NCBI GenBank assembly: GCA_019321725.1
Contig: CM033106.1
Span: forward strand, 31,732,118-31,796,117
DNA length: 64,000 nucleotides
Reading direction: 5' to 3'
Origin: Paulownia fortunei
Taxonomy: Eukaryota; Streptophyta; Magnoliopsida; Lamiales; Paulowniaceae
In this document: positions 12,950 through 24,900 of the stretch, in pieces
Numbering within the stretch: the first letter of the stretch is position 1
Layout: every line of letters begins with the position of its first letter
Program-made: the position numbers and the translations under genes
The notes under the pieces: model-generated
Seen by the model: the letters and a program-made list of their open reading frames with translations, nothing else
The model's database searches: none
What the model was told of the DNA's origin: nothing

Positions 12950-14400
12950 AAAACTTGTCTGTACACAATTATTTTAGTTTATATTTTTCATCTTACATTT
13001 GAGGTGTCTAGTGTAATCAATACTTTAATTATAGATATTGAAATTTTTCTATAGAGAGCAACATATAATTAATTGTCATGAGAAGAAATTGAACAAGGCA
13101 AATAGACATCAACATTTGGAATTGTTTGTTCTTGAGTTTTTTTTATTGTCACGATAAAGCAAAGTATAATATGGAATTATTTATATCTAAATTGAAATGA
13201 AAAACCTTCATTTTCAGTTAGCAAAAGTGGTATTTTAGGTATAAATACGTGTTTTCTAGTATATTGTTCAAATACAATCTTTGCATCATTTATGCTATTC
13301 TTGAAATCTTATATATCAAAAGAATTATTAAACTATTTTTTTCAACACCAACTTATGAGGATCCAAGCTATTTGGAGTTAAAGAGTTCAAAACATCATCT
13401 TCATAATAGTTATTTATGTCATCAACAATTTCATCAAAACTATTAAAAGTTTTTGCTTCTTAAGAAAACATGAAGATCAATTTATTATTCAACCTATCAA
13501 CGTGCTCATTTTTTACAGCTAATATTGCTCGACTTATCATGTATTGAGTTGAGTGAGCAATCTTATTTAAGTTTGAAAAAAAAACCCTAATAAGTTGAGT
13601 TTTTTTTTTTTTTATTGTCATACTCAACAATAATCTCTTTTAAAATTTTGATATTGCATTTAATATCATTTGGTTACCGTTTCTAACTTTAAGTAAGAAC
13701 TCATTGAAGTTTGGATCATTACTCGACTCATGTTCCTTGACAAAGTAATTTTTATTTATTTATTTTGGGCTACAAATATAATTCACCAAACTTGTAAAAA
13801 TAGTTTCGTAGATTGTCGTTATAGGAACAACTGATAATATTTTTTTAATATCTCCACAAAAAACTATTAATTTTCCACCAAAATTCTCATCATTTTCCAT
13901 TATGTCTTTCAATAATTTGCCAATATTCTTGATAGCCCCACTTTGCTTGGACATAGTATATTCGTTTGATTCATTTGTATCTATTAGTATTTTGAAGCGA
14001 TAATATGTTGTTCTACTCCTGACATTATTGTAGTAGCAATTTTAGATGTCGCAGTTACAAACACTGTTAAATTTTTGGATCTAAAATAAGCTAACCATGT
14101 ATGGTATAAAAATCTTTTTTTGTGTTCCTGACCCATCAATAAAAAAATTCTTGCTCTTTTGTATGCAATTTAAAATTATTGAAAAAGTTTATACTATTCA
14201 AGATTCAACTCTAGTTCTACTTCATAATTTTCTAAAAGTATTTTTATTGACATTTTACCTTATATCTTTCTTGAAAAATATTGTCATGCTATCAATATCA
14301 ATATGAATATTTGAAAAATTATAAGAACTAATACTTTTTTCCATGTTCTCCAAGAAAAAAAAATCAAATTTTTTAAAGTTTTGACAACTTGTAATATAAC
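12950..14400 (-). pseudogene. PIF1-type Helitron helicase pseudogene (C-terminal half of RepHel)
   Basis: The family unwinds DNA during rolling-circle transposition. In order on the minus strand I can read remnants of the helicase blocks: a decayed Walker A region (IDGSGTQKK where GPGGTGKT is expected, about 14,115), an ATSKIA block (about 14,040), the FGGKLIVFCGD Walker B region (about 13,870), EFLLKVRNGN (about 13,690), SRAILAVKNEHVDRLN (about 13,520), a NYYEDD...LTPNSLDPHKLVL block (about 13,400), KHVFIPKIPL (about 13,230), IKKTQEQTIPNV (about 13,130) and YVALYRKIS (about 13,050). Stops and frameshifts interrupt it repeatedly and the ATP-binding loop is destroyed, so it is inactive. The N-terminal Rep domain is missing. 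Confidence 0.85.
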
Positions 14401-14929
14401 TGAGATTTTCAATTCTTACCTCAAAGTATGTATCTCAAAGAACTTTTACATTTGTTGGTGCACTATATACATCCTTATAGACTCATGGTAAATTTCAGTT
14501 AGTTCAGTAAGATATTTAACAATTAAGTGCATGTAGAGCTAGTAGTATCATGTCCTACAATAAACAAACTTAAAAATCTTTTTTATGGTTGATTGCGTTT
14601 TATTTTTCAATATTTATATTGATGTATATCAATAATTTCGAAATCATGCAGTTAGGGTATACAAATTATTATATTTATAATTTTTATAATTATTTTTTGC
14701 AATTATATTAATTAAAAATATATATAAACTCGAGAAAAAGAAGAATTCAAATTAACATGGAAAAATTAAGTATTTTAAAGGAATATAAATTGAGGTATTA
14801 AAAAAAAATTGCAGTTAACATTGCAACAAATCAAGAAATTTTATTTCAACTCACACTTTAAGACGACACTTGTTCTTTAGAGATTGAAAAAATTTGGCAA
14901 ACTAAAAATGAAAATTTGACATGTCTTTG

Positions 14930-15140
14930 ATTTTAATTTTAATTTTCATAAAAATTTGGTATTCGGTTTGATTTTAATTTTTTATTCTAATTTATCGAAA
15001 TATCGAATTTAATTTTTACAAATTTTATAAATAACTTTTATACCTTATTTTATATTTATAAATTAATTTTATACTTATTTTTTTATTTTTAACTTACCAA
15101 ACTAAATATTCAAAATACAATTAAATCCTGTACGAAATGA
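14930..15140. repeat. Diverged direct repeat inside the Helitron, copy A
   Basis: This AT-rich stretch, with landmarks ATTTATCGAAAT and ACTTACCAAACTAAA followed by a TACAATTA string, recurs in the same order and orientation at 16,740-16,925. The copies are well diverged. They could be terminal repeats of a nested element or two insertions of one repeat family. Confidence 0.5.
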
Positions 15141-15390
15141 AAATAAAGAAATTAAGCTAAAAATATGATATATATAGCTTTGCAATACTGTAATAATATA
15201 TATACATATATATAATATTTTATCTATTAGATTACCTTGAAATTTTTAGAGTTAATTTCATTTTACCCCATATACTCTTAAAAACTCTAATTATTTATTA
15301 ATTCTATAATTTATTCATAGAAGATTATGTAAAAGATTCAAGAAATACACAAGTAAATATAGTACAAAATTATTTTGTACTTAATGTAAT

Positions 15391-15398
15391 ATATATAT

Positions 15399-15432
<34 letters not shown>
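15391..15432. repeat. TA microsatellite
   Basis: A nearly pure TA run, broken once by AATA, lies inside the decayed Helitron. Confidence 0.85.
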
Positions 15433-15433
<1 letters not shown>

Positions 15434-16739
15434 TTAAATATCGTGATACAACATGAAGGTTCATATAACTTATTTTTGTCATACCTGATTCTGTTGAAAA
15501 AAATTAGGCTTTGTTTGGTTTCATTTCAAGTCTCTTTGAGGAGAGTGTTTTGGAAAGTGGGTTTGAAAAACGTGTACAGAATGAAATCTATTTGATTTGT
15601 TGGGACAAATGATATGATGTATTTTGAAATATATTTTCAATTGTAAATTTCTTGTTAATATTATTTTGATATGATTAATAAGAGATATTTTCAACTGTAG
15701 ATATTGTGTTACTATTATTTTATTGTAATTAGTAACGGTATAGTAGGGTATAAAATTATTCAAATATTATAATGAATGATTGGTATTTTGGTGGAATGAA
15801 AATACCATTCCCGAAAAATACAAGTGACATTTCGTGTTCGAAAAAGAAAAATAATGTTTGAAAGAAAAGTAGTAATAGAAAATCAATCAATCAAATTATA
15901 ATGTTCAAACTCACAATAAAATAGTACAAATAAAATTAATTAAATCAAATGATTAAACCAAAAGATCTATTTTTTTTCATGAAATGACTTTAGGAGCGAT
16001 TTAACATAAATTCCAAAAGTGAAAAAAAAAATCACTAAGTCAAATATTAGATGCAATTGCAACTGGACTACTATAATTGCAACGATAAAAGATAAGTCAA
16101 ATCATTAAAATATATTTTGAATTTTGTGCATAAAATATGTGAAATATAAAGGAAAAACATAGCTTTTGGAATATGACCTTATAATTGGTAAAGATAATAT
16201 AAAACTCAGATGTTGGTGGCTTAAGAAAGCAAATATTAAGGGAATCAAATATTCTATCAAATTGATATAATTATATTCGTATTTCTCAAGTATAAAAAAA
16301 TATACTTTAGTCTCATAGTTTAAGAAAGTCTTGCAAACTTAGTCCATGGTTCGGAAAAAAATCAATTTTAGTCATGAATGTACTTTAATATATAGGTTTT
16401 GTTCTATTCTATTTTTTCAGAAAGTGGAATAACCAAAGTTATAAATATGACAATGGAATCTGTCTTTGAATTGACATAAAAAAAATGGATATTATTTTCA
16501 CATTAATTTTCATAAATCTAATTAGGTTGGATATTGTGATATATATTTAGTTTATTAAATAGGCATATTTCACCATAAAATCATTTTCATATTAAATCTA
16601 TTGTGTCATATATTTTTCTATTCTAATTTAATGATGTGATTTTTTTTTATTGGGGGATCGCAGTTCGATAAATAGATGGAATCAAACCAAAACTGAAAAT
16701 TCAATATAATCCAAAGTGGAACAAAAAAATTCAATTTGG

Positions 16740-16925
16740 TATTTGATATTTATTTTTATAAAAATTCAGTATTTGATTTTGATTTTTGTTTTGATTTATC
16801 GAACTATACCTAATATCATATTTTAATTTTCATAATTTTTATATTTATTAATTAACTTATACTTTTTTATTCTTTACTTACCAAACTAAAAATAATTAAT
16901 TCAAATACAATTAGATTTTGTTATT
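16740..16925. repeat. Diverged direct repeat inside the Helitron, copy B
   Basis: This is the partner of 14,930-15,140. It carries ATTTATCGAACT, ACTTACCAAACTAAA and TACAATTAGAT in the same order. The copies are about 1.8 kb apart, and I recognise no coding sequence between them. Confidence 0.5.
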
Positions 16926-17264
16926 TAAATTTGAACTATTTAATATTTTTATTTTTTTTAAAATTCATTTAACAAAACCATATCAAAATTTGAACACAGA
17001 AATGAACAAAAAAACAAAAAAACAAAAAAAAAAGTCATGAATATAATTTTCACACATGACACATGTTTTAGGAAGTAAAGTAGAATTTGCCTTGAACTCT
17101 TGGTATGTTTTCTTTTTATAATTATCCTATTACTTCATTGATCAATTAAATAAATAAGTATTATTTGTTCCAAAATAACATAATATTAAATTACATAACT
17201 ATCATTAAAATTAATAATATTAAAAAGATATTTTAGTCGGATAGAAAATTAAAAAAAAAAATCA

Positions 17265-17284
17265 CGCTTTTATAATAGTATAGA
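17265..17284 (-). other. Helitron 5' terminus
   Basis: The minus strand from 17,284 reads TCTATACTATTATAAAAGCG, preceded by A at 17,285. TC at the extreme 5' end and a TATA-rich lead-in are typical of plant Helitrons. Confidence 0.8.
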
Positions 17285-17376
17285 TAAATAAAGATAACAT
17301 CAGCCAACACATATACAACATATATATGAAAGCAGGAAACCTTATCTATTGCACAGAAGACACCAAGGTACCCCTG

Positions 17377-20300
17377 TCAAAAGTAAATGTCAGTTTGTTT
17401 AGACTGTGCTTTGATGTCTTTCAACTTCTTCAAAATGTTTGTGAAGTAATCCTGCAGATATTTCTCTAGCGAACTAACATCCTTGGCATCCACTCCAAGA
17501 AGATTGTATGTCTCAGCCATTGGGACGGAGAAAACAGTATCACTAGTAAGAACCTACGGAAGTCACCAGAGGAATTGCTATTAATTTATACAAGGCACAA
17601 TTCCATCAGAACAAAAATTATGATTAACTGCAAGCATGGAATTGAGTCAATTAGTATCATCAGGAACAAAATGTCCAACACCACGTAATTAGTGATGACT
17701 TGATATGAAGCAAGGCTCTGATAGATTCTTGAAGAGAATATTGTATAATACTAATACGAGTCGTTGAGTTGACCTTAAAGCATGGACAGAAAGTGACTGT
17801 AAGTCTGATCTAACACATCACTTGGCATGTTTCAGGGCAAGTCATGAAAAATGCTTTGTCTTATGTGTGTGATTCAAGCGTGCACTTCATGGGGAATAAT
17901 AGTACTTAGCACAGTACGGATTAAGAAGAAAAGATCATACCTCTGAAAATGCCAATCTATCAGCAACATCATTGGTCCATTCAAATAGACGAGTCAGCTG
18001 ACGAGTAAATCTCAGAACGGAGACCGGAACAGTGGTAACATTTGCATCTTGACCAGCAAGCCTCTCACACAAGGTTATCACCTGAAACCAAGACACCCAA
18101 ATAATTTTAAATCCTAATTCTGATTTTAGAGTAAGGCATAGCCATTTGCCAAATAGACGAAATTGATGCAGCTTAGCACTGTTGCAAGGAATTTAGAAAA
18201 AGTGAAAATTGGAAAAGCACATATGCTTTATGACAAATAGCTCGCATCCTCGCAGATCATTGATTTGATATAAATCTGCTGGAGCAGGCTGTATATAGTT
18301 TAAAGTTTGGTTCTTTAAACCTAAAACCATTAGCCTTTAGATAAGAAACAGGACAACCATGGAGATAAAACGGATTGGTATTAAATAGTGCATGCACATG
18401 CATTCAGTTCGAAATTTAAGAGCATGTGAACAAGCTATAGCAGAATTGGAGGAGTTAAGCTTGCATCTTGTATATCTTGTTTTATGAATGCTTTACTAGT
18501 CTGAAATTAATCAGCAATTCCCCATATCCCCTGCCCCCTATGGTCCATCCCATCCAAACCCCTCTAACCCTCCATAATCATACACTCACATTGTTAGGAA
18601 GCAGAGGAAGAAAGAGCGAACCATACATTTTTACGCCATGAGTATGAGCATCAAGAGACTGCTAAATATTTGTAAGAATATATTTGGTCTTTACACATTC
18701 AGGACATTTTTCTTTACCTCTTGGGTAGTCCATGCACGAGGTCCAGCAAATGTAAGAAGTTTTCCATTGATGTTCTCATTGCGTAGAGCTATAAATGTTA
18801 GTCGAGCAATATCCTGGTGAACATAGGACAATTGTTGGAATTCCAATTATTTGAAGAAAATTAAGCATTGATTAAGCTACAACATTTTACCTGGGTGTCC
18901 ATGTATGCTATTCTTGTAGGAGCATCAGTGCCCCAAACAGATTTCTCTTCCAATATGGGTACCGCATACTGTCCAATCAGGCCCTGACAGAGTGCGAACC
19001 ACCATTCACACCATAAGCAAATGATATGTTGAAGTGTTGCAATGAAAATAACAAACAAAAACTCCAGAAAATATGAAAAACTATTATATACCAAAAATTT
19101 CTCTAGTAAGAGTTTCTGGACAAATATGTGAGTTTCAATTGTTTATAAATTGATTTCATAGAAAATTATTCAGCTTCATAGTAGAGTATATCTCCTGGTT
19201 TCCCTTCATTAGCTCACATACCCTGAGGTTCATTTTCTTTTGCTTAATCAAGCCGCTATATTCAACAACTGCTTTTCCTCACCAATCAATATTCAGGAGT
19301 AGCAAATTAACAATAAGCATTTTGACAATTAGAGAAAGCAAAGGACACCAAACATTCAGCAAAGAGAAGGCATTCACCTGCATGAAACCACAAAGTCGGA
19401 TAGTTATGTGGTTCAGGCCTGAATCACGAAGAAACTTCTCAGTGCAGTACTTGATCTCCATAAGTGGAACTTCAGGATGCTTGTCACAGTTGTGGATGGA
19501 AAAGAAGACAAATTTTTGGATTCCCATGGCCTTTGCACATTGTATAAGAGCAACTTTTCCTTCCCAATCTACCTAAAGAGGAAAAGTTTAACTAAATACA
19601 GCAGATTTAAGTGAAAATTTTAAGAGAAATTGTGAAAATAAAACCTAGTAACCCAGCAGACATCCATCCTCTTCTTCCATTGATCACACACAAAAAATCA
19701 TATAGCTGGCAAGTGTCCTCACAGTTTTTATGGGCTCCTCTGGACGTCCTGTAGCACAGTCAATAACCGTGTGTATACCAACCAATGTTGCTGGTATGGT
19801 CTCAGGTTTGCTCAAGTCTGCCTGCTCAAAAAACTCCCAGTCAATATGTTATCTTCAACATTCTAAGGATAAATCTTTTCTTTTTTTCCTTTTTTTCCTT
19901 TTTCACCAAGGTTCCTGATTAAGCAGTCTCTGATAACAAGATAAAAGCATGAGTTCTTCCTGCCACGAAATTAGGCAAATAAAACAAATTTTTTCTTACA
20001 TATATAGTCCAATGCAAAACAACATTGAGCAACACACACTTCAATAACACACTATATCACATAATACAAGTCACTTCCGTAAAACAAGTAACATCATCAA
20101 CACGCACACAAATACACACTCATAATTCCAAAAAGCCATTGCAGGAAATCACAGAAATATGCATGCAAGCCAAGTAATTATGGAAGGAAAATACTAACTT
20201 CAAAGAATAACACTCTTTACAAACAAATAATTATGGAAGGAAAATACTACGTTCAAAGAATAACACTCTTTACAAACAAATATCCTACTGCATAATCATT

Positions 20301-20900
20301 AGTATTAAATGCTCCATTAACTTGCAAAATCGAGAAATGCATATATGTAAAATCAATAAAGACTGGGTCTCCTGACTTAGTAAGTTTACATTGACAACAG
20401 TTGCACCCCAATCGCGTAGAAAATCAGCAGGGGCAGGCCGAGGCCTGACGAGGCACCTGACATCATATCCCTCATCTAGTGCTCTCCTCACAATCTGTCT
20501 GCCCAACGTGCCCGTAGCACCCACCACCAGTATGCTCGTGGGCCTGACCGGTGTTCCCGGAGCCAAATTGACAGCCGCTGGTGCCGCCTGTGCATTACAC
20601 GTTATTACTGCCGCATTACCCCTGCCTAAGCATTGCCAAAATTCATTATCGGCGATAATAAAGATCAAATTACGGACTTTTGGTGAGAATTGAGGCTGCA
20701 AATGTGGAACTAGTTTGAAAATTGAATTTGATAGATGCGAATGATTTACCTTTTGTAATAAAAGTAGAGGAGGAGTGGGGACGTGAGGAGGTGGAGGCAA
20801 TGGCGTCGGGTGCTAAAGCTCGCCGCCAGGAAAGTGAGGCATGGGAGTGAAGGTTAAGTTTGAGAGGGGTGGATAACTGGGCATGGAGTGTGGAGGCCAT
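17377..20900 (-). CDS. HCF244: HCF244-like plastid SDR, photosystem II D1 biogenesis factor
   Basis: Eight exons on the minus strand join in phase: 20,900-20,750, 20,625-20,390, 19,821-19,723, 19,572-19,378, 18,983-18,891, 18,813-18,718, 18,081-17,941 and 17,553-17,377. They give 395 residues, the length I recall for Arabidopsis HCF244. The first 60 residues are Ser/Ala/Arg-rich, like a chloroplast transit peptide. An atypical short-chain dehydrogenase fold follows, with the nucleotide-binding GATGTLG at residues 86-92, then [11 protein letters not shown] and GRPEEP. The family is known for translation initiation of psbA mRNA and PSII assembly at thylakoids, with HCF173. The start is the first ATG with the transit peptide in frame. 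G-box motifs lie upstream and a Helitron begins 92 bp after the stop. Identity is very secure. Confidence 0.95.
20175..20280. repeat. 53-bp tandem duplication in HCF244 intron 2
   Basis: Positions 20,175-20,227 and 20,228-20,280 are adjacent near-identical copies that differ at only a few bases (CTAACTTC against CTACGTTC). They lie in the intron between exons 2 and 3, clear of the splice sites. Confidence 0.9.
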
Positions 20901-21014
20901 TAACGCCTCTTTTTCTCTCTCTCTCTCTTCTGCGTGAGACTGTGTGCGTCTGTGTAAATGTATTGTGTGTAATTGTTACCAGAGAGAGAAAATGGAACAA
21001 TAGATGTGAAAGAT

Positions 21015-21134
21015 GCCACGTCGGCAAGTTTGGATTACGGTTTAGCTTCCGTCCAGCTCAGCTGCCCCTCGCTAACGTGCGCTTACCGTTGGTCGTTTTA
21101 GTTCATCCACTACGACCACGTGCTTGATCACGTG
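21015..21134 (-). promoter_or_regulatory. HCF244 upstream ACGT elements including two G-boxes
   Basis: Two perfect CACGTG G-boxes at 21,117-21,122 and 21,129-21,134 lie 6 bp apart, about 220-235 bp upstream of the HCF244 start codon. A CACGTC element at about 21,017 and a further ACGT core (AACGTG, about 21,074) lie closer to the gene. G-boxes bind bZIP and bHLH factors such as HY5 and PIFs and are typical of light-regulated photosynthesis genes. Binding is inferred. Confidence 0.55.
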
Positions 21135-21961
21135 ATTTTGCAAAGTCAATCAATTGGGCTCAACTGGTTATATTCACCTTGGGCTTATCACATAAGGCGG
21201 GCTTTCTTAGTGGACCCCAGAAAGGGTGGGCTTGCAACTAAGACTCTGCATGTTTGTAAATTCAGGATTTAATGAGAGAAAATAAGAAGATAAAGTGAGG
21301 TTTCATATTCTTTCAAAAATTTTCTAACAAACTACATGGTAGTTAAGAAAATATAGATAATCAAAAACACATACACATATAAGCTTTTCCTTTTGACGCT
21401 TCCAATAAAGGAATCTTTTTAGAACACGGAGATGATGCACACAGCATCAATGGCCAAGCAATCCTAATATTTTAGATAACCAAACGCAAACCAACCATCA
21501 ACCCAGTAACTCATTTGTATCACAAAATGACCGTTTATGATACCATTATTTGCGTTCATTTCATTTCTTGGAAGATATAAAGGATGCTCACATAATGGCT
21601 AAATCATTTTCTATCAAACTGCCAAGAAGCAATCAGGAAGATAGCTACACCGTTCAAAGCTGAACGAGAATACTGTCTCATAATACCACTTCAGGCAGAT
21701 CTTCACAACATTTGATTCAAAATTTCATCCATCATTTTCATGATGTTTGAGATCTATAAATGTTTATTAACCGCACTACCGTTGGTGCATTAAGACAATT
21801 ACAGATGTAAAAATGGCCTCCTCATAAAGTTCTAGCTCCGTGCTCTCTTGATCTGAGTTGCCAAATAATAAGGCTCAAAATTTCTCCAGCTACGCAAGAT
21901 TAGAGAACAAAATCCTCATCTGTGCAAGATGATAATTGAACATTGGCGAAAAAAAAAAGGA

Positions 21962-21981
21962 GGGGGGGGGGGGGGGGGGGG
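21962..21981 (-). repeat. C20 homopolymer in the TIM44 3' UTR
   Basis: Twenty uninterrupted G on the plus strand read as C20 in the TIM44 transcript, starting ten bases after the stop codon. A run of U follows shortly. Such tracts are unstable and error-prone in sequencing, so the true length may differ. Confidence 0.8.
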
Positions 21982-21990
21982 AGGGATAAA

Positions 21991-24900
21991 TCAAATGAGG
22001 GCCCGGACGCCTAGTTGCTGCATTTCTCTAAGCTTCCATATGGAGTAAGGAGCACCATCTCCAAGTTCTTCAGGGTCTAACTGCTGCATAGCCCAAGCAT
22101 AATATACAGTGTGGATTGTATCCTGAATCAGCAAACAAATTGAATGATGTCAAAAATAAGAAGACAGCAATCTTTGAAACCAAAAGAAAAAGGAAAAAGA
22201 TCATGAATTCTCAAGGCCTGACAAAATGGCAGTCAAACTACTAGCTGAACCGATAATGTGTAAGTGATGTATAAAAACGGAAAACAGTGCGGAACAAAAA
22301 CACAAGCATAGCTAGAAGAGGGTTTATCATTAATTAACATCAAGGAAATCGTTTAATTAGAAGCAAAGTTTCTTTCTATTAAATTTGCAAATTTGGTAGC
22401 GCTGATCATTTTAACCATCTTATACAAATGATGGTTGGGCAATCAGATAATCTGAATGTTAAACACAGACATAACAATTCAATAATTTACTCATTGTCTT
22501 TTTCATTTTTTTCAATTTTTAGGAGTCATGGAAAGTAAATAAAACTACAATGCGAAAAAAGCTCCGAAGTTTACCTGGCCACCTTCTGTTATTGAGCCAA
22601 GTCTATCACGAATACAGTAGACTTGCTGCGTCTGAAACTGTGACAATGTCCAAACAAAGGGGTAATCAGCATCAATTGGTGAGCATCTCTGTTTGAGAGA
22701 GAGCTTATGCATGCAGTGTGTTAATCCACTAATGATTCTGCACAGGTTACAGACAGAAAGGCATTCTAGGAAAGACAAGCACAAATCTCCATAATTGTAA
22801 CTAAGAGAATACATCAAGAAGGGGAAATAGCAGAAAAATGAGTTCTTACTGCCACAATAATTATGGGTGTGTCCCCCATCATTTTGGTCTCTCGAACTTC
22901 AACTTCTGATATATGTAAAATCTGCATGCAGGACATGAATCATTTCAGTATGATTAATGTGCAAACACCCTATGAGCACTACAGTCAAATAAAACTGGCC
23001 ATCACTCCCAAGCCACAAACCCTAAATTAGCATGTCCTGTTTATTAGTCATGTAACTGAATGAGAGATTAGTCAGAGATGGTAAGAATTTGTTCTGCAAG
23101 CAATCAAGCCAATCTCTACAGCTTCCATTAATGGAAAGCAATCAGCTTCTCACCAGGGGACATAACCAATCAAGTATCAATTTACTTAAACTTACTTCTC
23201 AGTTCCTTAGAAAACATGTAACATCGTTAACGCACAACCAGCTGTGAATGAGCTCCACTCTTGGTGTACCACAAAACAGTAAATTTCCCATGCTATTAGT
23301 GAGTTCCTCTTATATCATGGTGCACCTCGCCACACTTTCACCACCCACAATGCATAAACTTCAATCTCACACCATCAGGCCCACCATATTCAACTTCCAT
23401 CACCTACTCACATCACTAACCACTACTACCAGTAGTCTCATAAACACACACACATAGAAGATCAGACTCAGTTTCGAGCAAACACGTACTAATGACAAAT
23501 TATTAAACCTCCTTAGTCGATGGTATCTTAAACAGTTTCCCGAAAGTGGCAGATGTACCATATGTATCTCAAAATTATAAAAAAAATGAGCAAACACATA
23601 AAAAAGGACTGTCTAAGCATGCGAACCCAATAGAATCACAATTCTCAGCTTTTTATCAGAAAAATAATGAAAAAAGTACACAGATACTGCTCCACCCAGA
23701 AATCAACAAAATGCAGCAGAATCCAATCTCTTATCATGAAAACAAGAGATTAATATAATAATGTATTCTCACCTTGTTATCAAAAAAGATTCCCTGGCTT
23801 TCAAAAGCTTTATGCTCTGCTTTACACCGCTCAATTACATGAGAGCTACAATACTTTTTTAATACTTCAGTATCCCCCTGAAGACAGCATGACACATAAA
23901 ATCCATCACGGTAGAGAAGACTATTTTTATGGCAACATATTGCCCATATGAAAAGGCAACAAAATATTATATGCAACAATACACTTTCTAAACACAAATC
24001 TATATGTCTTAATTACCTTCTAACCGGCTCCATGTGCCGACAAGAGAGCAATAAGACGCCAAGGCGGCATATTAGAAATAATTAAAGTTGTAACGAACTA
24101 TCTAAACCATGGACAACCAATGTATGCATCAAATTCACCCCTGTAGTCTAATGACCTTCAAGACTTACTTTGAAATAAGCATTGAGAACTGGTTTGACCA
24201 CTTCTTGAACCTCAGCCACAAAGTCCGGTAACGAGAAAGTCCTAGCACAACCCATACTTTAATTTTAGAAATGAAAATATTATTTTTAGAAATATAAAAT
24301 GAGGGCATGTATTCTTACGGATCCCTGCGCCGAATCTCTTTGAATGACATGGCAGCATCTGATTCTCCAAGAACAGTTTCACTAATACTGAAATACAGCA
24401 AAGTTGAATATCAGTTTTACAATGGCTTTTGGCGGTCTCCAACCGTCAGTATTGAAATGAAAATTACAGAAAACAAGACAACATACTCTTGTATTTTGTG
24501 AACAACTGGATGATCACTAGTCTCCCATCTCTCCCGCATATCTTCAGCAATCTGCAAACCAAGCAATGAGATTCCGCAGTTGAAGACTAAAATCTGGAAA
24601 AATTATGTTATTTAATATAAAACGGAGAATTTTCTATCCATAATGCCTCTTTTGCGGTATTATAAAAAGAACTATACAAAAAAGACATGTCAAGATCATC
24701 CTAAGCAACCTAGCCCTATGAAATGTATGGCATCTAAAAGCAGATAAGGCTAACCAGAACAGTATTATGAAAGTATGAGAGAATTAAGTAGGAATACACA
24801 AGCAAGTTATCTTCCAACAAGTATAATTCTAACATACTTGTGTATCTGCAATCTGAAAGTAATTTTTAAGAAAGTAATGCAACCAGAAAGTAGGAAAAAC

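Larger units (their letters stand above)
12598..17284 (-). mobile_element. Degenerate Helitron, about 4.7 kb
   Basis: Read on the minus strand, the element begins with TCTATACTATTATAAAAGCG, a typical plant Helitron 5' end, and finishes with a hairpin followed five bases later by CTAG. It is flanked by A on the 5' side and T on the 3' side, the expected A^T insertion site without target duplication. Its 3' half holds a decayed PIF1-type helicase in the same orientation. I could not find the Rep (HUH nuclease) part, and that portion is AT-rich DNA with nested repeats. The 5' end lies 92 bp beyond the HCF244 stop codon, in the same transcriptional direction. Confidence 0.85.
20901..21990. other. 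Intergenic interval: HCF244 promoter and TIM44 3' flank
   Basis: This 1.1 kb separates two genes on the same strand. The left part should hold the HCF244 5' UTR, which is GA-rich on the minus strand at about 20,912-20,930, and its promoter. The right part should hold the TIM44 3' UTR, including the C20 run. No further gene is visible. Confidence 0.7.

Noticed and set aside
15521..15763. 80-codon frame inside the Helitron, considered as a Rep fragment
   Set aside because: It has no HUH or other Rep motif, and the composition is that of AT-rich non-coding DNA.
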